Origin: Phragmites australis
Lineage: Eukaryota > Streptophyta > Magnoliopsida > Poales > Poaceae
Assembly (NCBI RefSeq): GCF_958298935.1
Contig: NC_084942.1
Coordinates: 18,049,501-18,113,500, forward strand
Reading direction: 5' to 3'
Length of the DNA: 64,000 bases
The notes below the pieces were generated by a model. That model searched no databases and had not been told where the DNA came from. It saw only the letters and a list, made by a program, of their open reading frames with translations. A program made the translations under genes and the position numbers. Positions 1 to 11,405 of the stretch are shown one piece after another. Numbering within the stretch: position 1 is the stretch's first letter; each line of letters begins with the position of its first letter.

Positions 1-474
1 AATACGAGAAAGTAAAGAGATAGGCAAGAAGACACCCAATTTTTTCCCGATGTATCGAGGAGTTGGCACTCCCCCTAATCCTCATTGGAGCATCCATTAA
101 GGATATCGCTCTCCCTTGAGTCACCAAAACTCAAGTGCTCTCTAGTGATAGCCAAGCACAAAGCTTCCTATTAAAGCTCCCACAAGAACTCCAAGAGCTC
201 ACTAAGACACCCAATCATCAAAACCAGCTAGGTGTTGCTAACCACCAAGAGTAAATAGCCAATAGCTTTTCTTGACCCAAATCAAGCCTAGACTACAGCT
301 AGATGCACACTTGCTACTCTCCTTGCACTAATGATGTCTTTAATTTCAATTAATACTTTGCAAATCAGTCTAGTGCACTCCCTTTCCTCTTGATCACACA
401 CTAATTGTTTCAGCTCTTTTGAATCGCAAGGTTACCCAGTGAGATGAAATAAGGGGGTATATATAGGCTAGAGG
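1..474 (-). mobile_element. LTR-like retrotransposon fragment, promoter-proximal part
   Basis: No coding sequence is seen. The stretch reads like the R/U5 side of a grass LTR on the minus strand: a TATA-like run (TATATATA, 458-466) lies just left of the CACTA insertion, and the sequence to its left is CT/CA-rich. The sequence resumes at 1642 after the inserted CACTA element, where GGATGATCCGG-type repeats begin. The Copia/Sirevirus assignment is an inference from those CpG-containing palindromes. No LTR end lies inside the window, so the element cannot be delimited. Confidence 0.4.
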
Positions 475-1638
475 CACTACTACAGAACAAGTCATAAGTA
501 TCGGCTCGGTCAAAACTGACACTGATAGGGTATCACTACCAGTTCATACCAAAATCAGACATCCACTCATCCATTCAGACAAAAACTGGCACTGATAAGT
601 AGTATCTACTTATCAGTGCCGGTTAGTACTAAAAATCAGCACAAATATAGTTTTGGCTCGTGCCCAATGTCTGGCCGGCTTGCTCTCTCGATCTTATCCT
701 CACGCATAGCCCCCCCTCTCTCTCTCTCTCTCTCTCACTCACCTCCCCCCCTCTCTCTCACGCTCTCAACCTCGAGCTAGCCGGCCTCCCTATCTCCTCC
801 CCCCTCGGACCCTCCTCTCCTCCCCCTCACCACCCTCTTTGCCCTCCTTGTCGGCCTCCTCACGGATCAGGAGCGAGGGCGGCGGGATCTAGCTTGGAGG
901 CGGCGGGATCCGGCATGGAGGCGGCGAATGACGGCGTGAACGGGGGAGGTGACACCGAAGACAAGGACTTCAACGCTGAGGTGTTCTCTCATGACCTCTT
1001 TATAATGACTTGTAAGGAGAGACAACAGCAAGGCGTGCGTAGGGAGGAGGAGGCTATGGGGGCTGCTACGATGGAGGTGGCACCGAGGGCGCCGTCGGCC
1101 AAGAGGAGGTCGACCATGCTGAGGTTCCTGTTCGAGCTCGAGAAACTGGATGGCTCGCTGCCCGGCACGGCCAAGCTGCCTCCGCCGTCGCTGGAGCCTG
1201 AGGCCGACAGCCTCATCGACAAGATCACCTCATGCAACCGCATGTTCACGTTCGTCGATGTGGGCGAGTGCGAGGAGGAGCGGAACACAAAGCGTTAGTA
1301 GCTGGGGTAGGTGCTCGCCGCCGTTTGGTCGAGCGGGAAGCAACAGTTGGACAACCGAGTGTTGGTGGCGCTGGTGAAGATGGTCGGTTTCTGTGGTGAC
1401 GGCCTTCTGCCCCGCGTTTTGTGTAGGACAGAGCAAGGATCCGTGATGGCAGCGTCCTCGGCGACGATGAGCTCTGTCATGTGGGGCCAGCAGCGAGCTC
1501 AGCTCAATGCATCGAGCCGGCTCGTTTGCCTGGCCTTTTTCCTTTTTTTTCTTTCTGGAAAACCTCATCAGTGCCGGTTCCAAAACCGACACTGATGAGG
1601 TTTTGGAACCGACACTATTGACCTGTTTTATAGCAGTG
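475..1638. mobile_element. Non-autonomous CACTA element with 3-bp target-site duplication
   Basis: The left end begins CACTACTACAGAA at 475. The right end, read on the minus strand from 1638, begins CACTGCTATAAAA. The flanking trinucleotide AGG is present on both sides (472-474 and 1639-1641), the 3-bp duplication expected of CACTA transposons. Subterminal copies of the motif ATCAGTGCCGGTT and its reverse complement lie near both ends (about 500-630 and 1567-1615), as is usual for transposase binding regions in this superfamily. The element is 1164 bp and has no transposase, so it is non-autonomous. Its GC-rich centre carries a CT-repeat leader and an ORF. Confidence 0.87.
915..1298 (+). CDS. 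Captured ORF inside the CACTA element, function unknown
   Basis: The frame is open from 660, but the first ATG is at 915 and gives 127 residues. A (CT)n tract at about 715-740 precedes it, resembling a plant 5' leader. The protein is acidic at its start and has a helical middle (FLFELEKLDGSLPG), then DSLIDKITSCNRMF and a charged end before TAG at 1296. I do not recognise the family. GC content is far above the flanking LTR sequence, so this looks like a host 5' leader plus first-exon fragment taken up by the transposon (Pack-TIR type). Chance openness of GC-rich DNA is the alternative. Confidence 0.33.
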   Translation: MEAANDGVNGGGDTEDKDFNAEVFSHDLFIMTCKERQQQGVRREEEAMGAATMEVAPRAPSAKRRSTMLRFLFELEKLDGSLPGTAKLPPPSLEPEADSLIDKITSCNRMFTFVDVGECEEERNTKR

Positions 1639-1641
1639 AGG

Positions 1642-2130
1642 TCCAAAACTAGCCATTGCCCAACCACCCATATTTTTCGTGAATGCCGGATGATCCGGCG
1701 TGCACAGGCTCCAAACACCAGACCATCTGGTGTAAATCGTCCACCCAAAGCTAGCTGTTTCTAGCTATTTCAAGCATTGAATCCTCTGGTGAAGCCTCCG
1801 ATACATACGTCGGACCATCCTGCGTGTATGAGTTCAACCTCTATTGAACCAAAAGAAATTCCTCTAGACTTTACTCTGGCAACGCCTCCGATATATGCGT
1901 CGGACCATTCAACATGCATAAGTCCATCTTCCAGTGAATACAAAGAAATCCTCTGGACTTTACTCTAGCGACACCTCTGATATATGCGTTGGACCATCCG
2001 GTGTGTATACATCCGTCTTCCAATGAACACAAAGAAATTCTCTGGACTTTACTCCGGCAAATCTTCTAATGGTACGCCGGATCATCCGACGTGTTCAACT
2101 CGAAATGCCTCTTAATTGACTTATCATTCA
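1642..2130 (-). repeat. LTR continuation with ~90-bp tandem repeats
   Basis: Three full units and one partial unit begin at 1795, 1885, 1974 and 2062 (period 89-90 bp). Each contains a CCTCCGATATATGCGTCGGACCA-like core, given here only in outline, a TCCAGTGAA segment and CTGGACTTTACTC. Divergence between units is visible but moderate. Related GGATGATCCGGCGTG motifs flank them at 1686 and 2084. Such CpG-containing palindromic repeats are common in upstream LTR regions of grass Copia elements; that link is inference. No gene is seen. Confidence 0.6.
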
Positions 2131-2439
2131 TATCATTGTTATAATAATCACATTATCGCACACTAATAGATGCAAGCAAGGACCATATGACTATCACAAG
2201 TAATATTTTGCTTTCACAACTCATTGTCCTAATAGAAGACATGAGATGGCAGAATTCATGAGCGATATCATTCCTCATTTTTTTTACCCTGTCCTTATAC
2301 CACTTATTGATCTTGTGCAATACAAGATCATACAAGCCTCTATGAGGATTATTACGGGGAACCGTCCAAATAATATTCTAATTAATCACCAGGAGGATCA
2401 TTATTCATAATCACAACCTCGATGATTAACCAGAATATC
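2131..2439. other. Non-coding stretch without recognised feature
   Basis: AT-rich sequence between two repeat blocks. A 60-codon minus-strand frame at 2153-2335 has no recognisable domain and no supporting context. Nothing is annotated here. Confidence 0.5.
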
Positions 2440-5302
2440 ATCCCGGTAGTCACGTCACGTGTTTTGTACCCAAGGACTGGAACACATGCCTTCCAAAATG
2501 TACATCACAATATAGCTTAATAAAGAGCGAGTAATAAATATTTATATTACAAGTATTAAGCATGCAACCAATTTTAACAATTTACAACAAAAGTGAGTTA
2601 GGAGGAGACAAAACCCCTCAACTCCTAACCACAAAGAACTACGCAGCGGAAAGATAAACTTATGAACAACCAAAGAGGATGACGCCACATGCCCTTAGGC
2701 ACCATCTCAAAATGCCACCTTCAGAGTAGGATGCACTACTCTTGCCCGCCACCCTGATCGGCAGGCATGAAGTAGCAAAAAATAGCTTCTTCTCCAGCAA
2801 CAGGAGTACCTGAAAGCGCAGGCATGAGTACGAAGGTACTCGCAAGACTTAAACCATATAGAGCATATATACATAGCTTGACTCTAAGGATTATGCATTG
2901 ATCATTAGTAAGGATGAGCCACAGATCAGGTAAAACATAAGCACTAAGCATCCTAGACATATGTGTGAGTGACTGAAACTTTGCCAAAACATAAGAAAAC
3001 TGCCCTGCAACTGACAATTGAATAAAAGTAACTGTAAGCAACATGTATATCAATAAGTAAAAAGTACCAACATCACCAACTCCCACATACTGAACCACAA
3101 ATCATACTCGAAACTCTACGACCGATGCAGATGGACAGAAGCATGCTCATGACCGAGAGCACGACATTTTGAACTGTTTATACACCCTGCAGGGGATACT
3201 CCTAGAGGGTACTTGTGATAACCTTTCCCAACCAGCCCCAACCGTTTGGATCATACATCGCTCGGCGTGGCAGTATTAGAACTACTCCTGGAGCAAACTA
3301 GTACCGCTATAAGCCCGCCCGCTCACACCGTTGATGTCAAGCACAAAAAGCCACAACTGCGAAGGTATTCTGCTCGCCTTACCATTAGATTGGCATATGG
3401 TGAGTAAGGTAAGTGCTAAAACCAACAACACCGACGATCGGTGCTTAACCGACGTAAAGCGGTCTACGGTGTCCGGTTTTCCTCTACCGACCTACCCAAG
3501 GGAACTCCACATCCGGGCAGGACAAAACACCATCCTAGCACCATCCACACCTCATCTCATACTCACCACTCATACAACCATCTCAACCTCAACAAAGCAT
3601 ATGTAATCATAAGAAGGTCCTATGCTCGAGAACAACGGGATGCGCCATCGTTCGACTTCTACCGAATGACCTAAGCATGGCTAAGCATATAAGTCGAACT
3701 CATATCTAGACATTGACAACATCTCAAGGCTACAAGGAATGTAAATACACAAGTATTCAAGGTAGAAGAATGCAATCGGCATAGGTTCTACCCATTGTTA
3801 CCTGACATAGACTCACTAAACATGCATACATACAGAAGCATATTTCATCAATTTTAAACTTATCCAATTACACAAGAGGGATCAATATGCTTAGTTGTTT
3901 GCCTGGATGCACTGGCTCAAACAGGTGGGGCGCCTCGGGATCGCCCTCAGCCTCCAGGATCGATGGATCGGCGATCTCTAAAAAGGATCAACGCGTGCAA
4001 TGCAAATGAGTATGAATGAAGTACAAAAAGGTATGCCACGAAGCTTAATACATGCTAGAAGTATAAGATATGCGAATCAACGCAATACTAAATGATCTAA
4101 ACGAAATCCGAAAATTAACAGCCATCCGGAGTATCCAGAATGGTTCGAAGTATCCGGGCTCGGACCCTCAGGAAGAGGCGCTCAGTTACTGCTTTTTATT
4201 TGACTGGCCCGGAGTATCTGGGTGAATCCGAAATATCCGGGTTTCGGAGTATCCAGGCCATTCTCCGGTGAAGGCTCTCGGTTAGCATTATTCTAACTTG
4301 ACTTGGAACCTCCGGGTTGGTCCGGACTATTCGGGATGTACCGGACACTCCAAGTGAGGTTCCAAACGAAGCTCTCGGCTACACGATCACATAACTATCC
4401 GGAGTCTTCGGGTTTGTTCGGATAATTTGAGTGATACAGACTTGGGTTCTTCACGATTTTCCCTTAGGTGATTTGACTCATTTTACAAATCTGTGCTACA
4501 CAAATGTGCATATGCCCTATCCAAAAGGTTCTAAACTAATCTCGCACCCTAAACCCTAACTAATTTTGAACACAATTCAACAGACAAATTCTGCTGAACC
4601 CGGAGTATTCGGGTGAGTCCGGAGTATCCGAGCCAGCCCAGAAAAGTTGTTCTCAAGTGGATTTTTGGTTGATTCAAGTTGTGATCTTTTCCAAGCCTAA
4701 TGGGGGCATGTTAGGGATAGTCCAAGGGTACTAGAACTTGCTCATTAACTACCAACATGACTCTAGAGCTCAGATTTGACCAAAACTTCATTTTTGCTCC
4801 AAAGAGCTCAAGGTCGCCAAGAACTTAAGAACTACTCGATTTTTCCACGAAAACAAAAATAGATTGGATAAATGAGTAGCTTATGAGCTAGAGAATGCAA
4901 TGGTACCACATGCATGCATTGAATCCTCCACTTGAGCTTAGATTTTGGAAGAAAAGAGAGAGTGCTTGAGTGGGAGAGGGAGAGATGGAGGAGAGCTGCT
5001 GCTGCAGCAGCTTGGGTGGGCATGTGGAGTGAGGGGAGGAGAGAGAGAGGGCAAGTGGGGTGCTGCCCACTTTAGAGAGGGAGTGGGTGAGGTGTGGGGC
5101 CACATGTGGGGCCCACATGTTAGAGAAAATGGGTATTTCCAATGCCACTTCAATTATTTTCTCCCCCAATATTCTTTCTCTTATCCAAATGATTTTTAAC
5201 GAAGTGCATTAGCTCTCCGAATTACCATTACGCAAAATTAAGCACAATGCTTAAGAAACATGATTTTGCTTAAATGCGTGATTAAGAATTTGGGACGTGA
5301 CA
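2440..5302 (-). mobile_element. Probable LTR-type repeat ending in TGTCACGTCCC (minus strand)
   Basis: Read on the minus strand, a boundary-like start TGTCACGTCCCA lies at 5302, a form typical of plant LTR-element ends. The sequence to its left contains a GC-poor leader, a block of CGGAGTATCCGGG motifs (4120-4640) and a tract with a CGCAGCGGAAAG motif near 2645. The fragment at 53802-54494 has the same kind of TGTCATGCCC start and a related CGCAGCGGAAGAA motif, suggesting one broad repeat family. No open reading frame with domain content is found. The left limit (2440) is a guess and no target-site duplication was found. Confidence 0.33.
4120..4640. repeat. Cluster of CGGAGTATCCGGG palindromic motifs
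   Basis: At least eight variants of CCGGAGTATCCGGG, often followed by TGA(A/G)TCCG, occur between 4123 and 4640, separated by CGAAGCTCTCGG-type spacers. The same motif family appears at 61420-62030 inside the Copia element and, in altered form (GGATGATCCGGCG), at 1686-2090. The motifs are partly self-complementary and CpG-containing. Confidence 0.6.
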
Positions 5303-7715
5303 ATTATAAGGGATATTGGTTGCAATATCTCAACATTACTAGATAGTAGGTCTAGTCTTTGCAACATATCTCTATATGGTTCTTCCATAGACTCATCCCT
5401 ATCCGGTCAATGATTTGGCATAGTGGGGATTACACTATTTTGCCAAATTCCAGTATGACCACCAATATCTAATTCGTTTAAATAATTTTATAGGGCGCAA
5501 TGACCATCATAATTGTAGGTATGTTGATGCATTATATATAATTGGATTTCACGAATACAAGTATCCACCTTGAATCAAGTCGTGAGACATACTAGTGTCA
5601 TTTGTACCATGGACATATGGTCTTTATCCCTTCTTTGAGGTCACGCTTGAAACAATATCATGGTTTAACAACATATCTTGCTTTTGTTATGCCGACTTGC
5701 AAGATATAAGTATAGAACTTAAGTCCAATACTTCATGGATCTGGTGGGTCATAATCCACTAAAGGATTGTCTGATCATTGTTGTATCAAGCACATAAGGT
5801 TAATATCATTAAGCCTCTTCTGGAATCTCTTACATGCGTAATGATTGGATGTAGAGTGGTTCTTTGATACCCACTCAACCTTAATGTAGATATTATACTA
5901 TGTAGGTAAACATCTACCTCAGCACTATCCTTGGATCTAACTAACATGAGTGTTAGGTTCATGTGGACATCAATCAATGACTCAACAAACGAACTCACAA
6001 GGATCAACAGATTGTTCAACGACCTGTACATGTTCCTTTTTACTATCCTTATTTCAATAAGGACTTAGATGTCTATGGATGCTCTTGTTCACTTCATTTA
6101 GTATTTATTTCATTTGTCAGAGATATAATGTAGCAGAACATCATCTCATATGATTTGGGAGAATCATTCGGTCTTTGTAAGACCTATAAACCATTTCATT
6201 ATACCACCTTATAATGACCCATCATCTCCGAATAAGTGGAATTAGTTTATCCTCAATTATGTTTATTCAATTGACTATCTTTCATTGAGTACTCTTACTG
6301 TAGACGTCACTACAGTCATAAGCAATTATAGAGGTTGATTGATTGTCAACACAATCTCCCACATCCATAAAGATGCATATTGTAAACCTCATCTTTTGTT
6401 GTTTCCTAACACGAGAGATAATTAGTTGTTCTGTAGTCCGAGCCATATATAGCACATGCTAAAGCTCTCGGACATTCATCCATATGATGAATTAGTGAAC
6501 TCTTTCACCTGATAGGCCAATCCTATCATTCAGAGTTTTGAATCATGATATTTCAATCACACAAATTTATGTTAGCAGATCATAGATCCACAGACATCCC
6601 CATAGATCACATATCCTAAATCCGTAGGTGTCCCTGAAGACTCTTCGAACATTATAAGTCTTTTTGCATAAGTGGGTATACATGAATCCTGGATATCCAC
6701 TCTATACACAATAACTCCTTTGTTATCTAGCAAACTCTCAACAGACCACGTGTGTGAGTAGTAGCTAAAATGGGTTCAACTTATCTAGTGTGTTGGTATC
6801 TATTCATAGCCTTTGCTCATGGCACTCAAATGATTGAACAACTCTCATTTTTGAAAGTATCACGAAATTCCAATTATGGGGTAATCCTCCCCCTAATGCC
6901 ATGATTAACTCTTCAATCAAAAAGCATATAAAAATCCCCATCATGGAAATCCACAATGTTACGTTATGATGGTGGTTTTAGTGGGAAATATACCACATGC
7001 ACTAGACACATGAAGTACATATGCTGTGTATTGGATTTTATATGCATTGCCATGCATAATCATTCCAATTAGAAGTTGGTTATCCCTTAATCAACATTAG
7101 GTGGTAGTTTCTGTCAATATTGAGACCTCATGTTAGAACCTCATCAATGTTCTCTTCTTATCCCAAAATCATCCATTGAATGATTTCATTGGAAGCAATA
7201 ATCTTATCAAATAAGACGAGGTTGGATCCCCTGATCCTGATACTGGGTTACAACTCAATAAGTTGTAGCGATTTCTCTTCCAACAAGTATAATTGCTATT
7301 GGACCAAGTCATTTGATGCGAGCATTCGTATGCCCCCGACTTGGGCTTAACCGATTCTCTTATATTCCCCTTAATTGATACGAGACAATCTCAATCAATC
7401 TTAATGGATATTCACTTTTAGGTCAGCCAAAATAATTGTAGTCCATAGTGCCCCAGATTACATATCGGGATCTTTGAATTGCAACATGCTTACATTTGAT
7501 CATAGAAATATGTTCTATCATAATTGAAATAACAGAACATCAAAGATTGACCATACGATACCCAAGATCATGGAAATAGTAAATGTTCACCTTAGAATAT
7601 TCCAAGTCGCCTAGTGAAATCAATATGCCTTTTTTTAGATATATGAGTACAACTCTTAGTATCCCTTATGGGAAATTATGATTTGTCATGATCCACATAA
7701 TCCTCTAGGTGACAG
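5303..7715. other. 2.4-kb repetitive-looking region, no confident gene
   Basis: Moderately AT-rich DNA with no long ORF. A minus-strand stretch at about 5316-5580 reads like decayed coding sequence (short peptides such as DRDESMEEPYRDMLQRLDLL in frame with a stop), but I cannot name it. The remainder shows no terminal repeats, RNA genes or domain signatures that I can support. Confidence 0.45.
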
Positions 7716-10700
7716 GTGATGATGATGGTGTCATATTTGAGGAGCACTCCAAAGAGGAGGGCTACATGTTCAATGGTCAAGGTACTTTTGACATTGTTTC
7801 GCCTTCTGTCCATATCTTGTATAGACTTATCTAACTACTTGATGCTAAAAATATATTCAGACGGGAACACCGACGAGGATGTCGAATTCGATCAAGCTAA
7901 CGCCGCCTCTGCTTCTATCTCTAGCGTACTCGATCCATATGGCCACATGTATAGCAATATACCCCCAGCCACGCACATGCTGAAGCCTGTTGAAAACTGC
8001 CAACATTGCAATGTGAAGAAGTTTGAGCATGAGACAAAGGGGTTCTGCTGCCATAATGGAAAGATTAAACTATCCACCCTAGATACGTCACCTTGGCTCA
8101 TGAGGCTCTGGTCGAATGCAAACGTTGATGCTAGGCACTTCTATGATAACATTAGGTTTTTCAATGGTCATTTCTCATTCATCTCACTTTATTGTCACCT
8201 TGACAGTGAGACCACTGATATGAGAAAACATGGTATTTACACATTTTGTGCCCATGATCAAATGTACCACAACATACAGTCGTTCAGTAGAGATGATTCG
8301 GAACCCAAGCACCTAGAGATTTACTTCTATGATGATGATCCCAGTCTAGAGCTTCGGTATCGCCACTGCCGCGAAGAGCAGTACCAGCAAGACAAGGATG
8401 TCATCAGAAAGTTATTTAACATACTTTGTGGCAACCTGTACTATGAACAACTCCAAAGTATGGGACATGTTGAGGACCTTGATGACTATCATGTGACACT
8501 GAACCTTGACCATAGGATGGACTAGAGAACATATAATGTGCCAGCCACTTCAGAGGTGGTCGCTGTTTGGGTTGAGGGGAGTGAACGTCGAAGGCAGTTT
8601 GAGAATAGTGTTATCCTGCAAGGGAAGAATAGGGAAGTATATGGCATCCGGTCATATCATGGATGCTACGATGCATTGTCATACCCTTTCTTCTTCCCTA
8701 GAGGCGAACTCGCTGGCATACCGACATCCCAAAGGTTGGTGTGTCCATCGATGAGGTGAACGCGGCTCGTAAGGCTCGTGGTAATAATGATGAGGACCTA
8801 GGTTAGTGTTCTCAAAAGATGGTGCTTGCACTGTCATAAGAAGGAGTTAAGGGAGAACCTGTACCAAGGCTTGGTGGACAGCTTGCATACTGGTGAGGGA
8901 AGAGCAGACGCTGTTGGAAAATGGATTGTGCTGGCTATGACATTTATCGGAGACCTCAGGACAAGAGGCATCGGTACATGGATGATATGGCTTTAGTGCA
9001 GAAGTACGGGAAGCTGGACGTCTTCCTCATAATGACATGCAACCCAAACTGGGATGAGATCACACACGAACTCTACCATGGCCAGATGCCCCAGGATCAT
9101 TTGGATCTCGTTGTGCATGTTTTCAGGGCAAAGCTAGAGGAACTAAAAAGGCAGTTGCTTGAAAAGGACATTCTTGGCAAGGTGAGGGCCTATGTCTATG
9201 TGCTGGAGTTCCAAAAGAGGGGCCTACCGCATGCCCACTTCCTGCTCATCATGCAGGGGCGGTACAAGCTCACGTGTCCTGAGCAGTATGATTGTCTCAT
9301 CTCAGCCAAGCTCTCGGACAAACATAAGTATCCAGAGCTATACAACATGGTCATCAAGCATATGATGCATGACCCTTGCAGTGTGCTAAACCGCAATTGC
9401 CTGTTCACAAAGAATCATCTGTCATGCAAGAATCATTATCCACGTCCTTTCAACGCGACTACCTTACAGGGCAAGGGCTCCTACCCAGTGTATAGGAGAT
9501 GTGAAGATGGTTGATGTGCAATGGTTCAAAAACACCTGCTGGGCAATAGGTGGGTCATCCCTTACAACCCTTACCTTTTGCGGTTGTTCAACTGCCACAT
9601 CAATGTTGAGGCGTGCTCGAGCATAAAGACCGTTAAATACCTATTCAAGTACATATACAAGGGCCACGACCAGGTCTCTATGACTGTGATGCAACTGCAA
9701 CTTCACCTCCCAAACATGCACATAGTTTCGTTTCAAGAGGGCCAAGATATCTGACAAGTGGTAAACCGTGAAGGTGCTGAGAAGTCAATGCTAACAGAGT
9801 ACTTCGAGGCAAACAGATTACATGAGGATGTTCAGGGTATCTTGTACTGGGATTTTCCAGAGTGGTATACTTGGTAGAAAGGAAAAAAATTATGGCAAAT
9901 AAGGGTACGAGAAACAGATGGACAGGTTGGTAGAATCGTGTCAGCTCATCTTGCCGAGGGGGAACGCTACTCTCTCCAGGTTCTCCTAAACCACGTGACT
10001 GGTGCCACCTACTATGATGACCTAAGGATGGTTGATGGCGAGATCCTACCAACCTTTCGTGAAGCTGCAAAGAGAAGGGGATTGATCGAAGCAGACAACA
10101 CATTGGACGAGTGCCTTACGGAAGCTGGGTTGTTCCAAATGCCACCATCGCTTCGAAGGCTCTTTGTAACAATATTGGAATTCTGTGAGCCCAGCGATGT
10201 GCAAGGACTCTGGCACAAGCACCTGGAGGCAATGTCGGGGGACTATCACCATAATAATCCATACACAGGGGTTGTAGAACAGATGGTTTTGATAGATATC
10301 AGGAATACATTACAGTCAATTGGGAAGGACATAAGGTCATTCCCTCTTCTTGAGATCGACGAGGTACATGACACGGCCAACGGTGTGCCCAGGGAGATCT
10401 TCAAGGATTCCACCATCGAGCTCAATATTGAGGACGCAACTCTGTTGGACTCACTCAACACCGAGCAGAGGGCCACCTACGATGAGATTCTATCTGCTAT
10501 TGACAGCGATGCAGGCGGCGCGTTCTTTATGGATGGACCTGTAAGCACCGGGAAGACTTTTTCTGTACAAGGCATTGCTTGCCACTATACACAGGCATAA
10601 TAAGATTGCTGTGGCAACAACTACATCCAGTGTTGCAGCTTCCATAATGCCTAGAGGAAGAACTGCGCACTCCCACTTCAAGATATCGCTGAGTATTGAT

Positions 10701-10970
10701 GATGGTGCATTTTGTAGCTTCACAAAACAGAGTGGGACTGGTAAGCTCCTACAGACAGCTTCTGTCATTATTTGGGACGAGGCTTCCATGACAAAGAGAT
10801 AGGCGATGGAGGCACTGGACAATAGCATCCGTGATATAATGAGGCGACCGGAACTATTGTTCGGTGGGAAGACGGTTATGTTTGGTGGAGATTTCAGGTA
10901 GGTCCTCCCTGTTGTTCAAAAGGGGTCGACGGCTAGATACACAATTGATGCAATGTGCGACCTCACTATT
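7716..10970 (+). pseudogene. Decayed Helitron RepHel (HUH Rep + Pif1-type helicase)
   Basis: Broken frames at 7716-8525, 8538-8759, 8921-9514, 9521-9754 and 9938-10600, continuing to about 10970, give in order: an N-terminal Cys motif (CQHC... FCC) with the conserved DARHFYDNIRFFNGHFS block; the Rep region with FLIMTCNPNW and the HUH motif GLPHAHFLL (about 9226-9252); the Rep tyrosine region (KYLFKYIYKG); and the helicase with a Walker A-like GPVSTGKT (about 10540), a Walker B-like DEASM and FGGDFR. Helicase motifs after that are missing, so the 3' third is lost. Stops at 8523 and 10899 stand where the family usually has Gln, and a frameshift lies near 8710. This protein would perform rolling-circle transposition; this copy cannot be functional. 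Confidence 0.92.
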
Positions 10971-11405
10971 TTGATATTGCCACATTAACATAATTTTCAG
11001 TGATGAAATTAACAGAGTAAAATCCCCTATGTTTTACATGATTTCAATCAACATGTAGCAACTCTATTTTATTATTTCTTCTTCTTTCTTTTTTTTTGCA
11101 TGAGTTCTGCGGTATACGCCTCTTTAAGTTCAGAACTCATCTATATTTTGCCATGTATGTAGCATATTAACTCAGGCTATCTTCAAATATTTATTTTTGC
11201 TAAATATATATAAACAACAATCTAGCACTAGAAAAAAATAGCATGAATGCACATCTGGAGCGATGTTTATTTCCTGCAAATGTTAAATATTGTTCACAAC
11301 CATTAAAATCCAAAGCCAAGCAACTCAGTAGTTTTAAGTTTAATACACTTATTATAACTTAATATATTGGACCACTGCTGATGAGTCTTACATTCTCTAA
11401 GGCTT
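10971..11405. other. AT-rich non-coding stretch
   Basis: Low-complexity AT-rich DNA between the truncated helicase and the antisense gene fragment. No ORF, terminal repeat or RNA gene is seen. Confidence 0.5.

Noticed and set aside
660..914. Start of the CACTA ORF at 660
   Set aside because: The codon there is GTG and the stretch is a CT-rich leader; the first ATG in frame is at 915.
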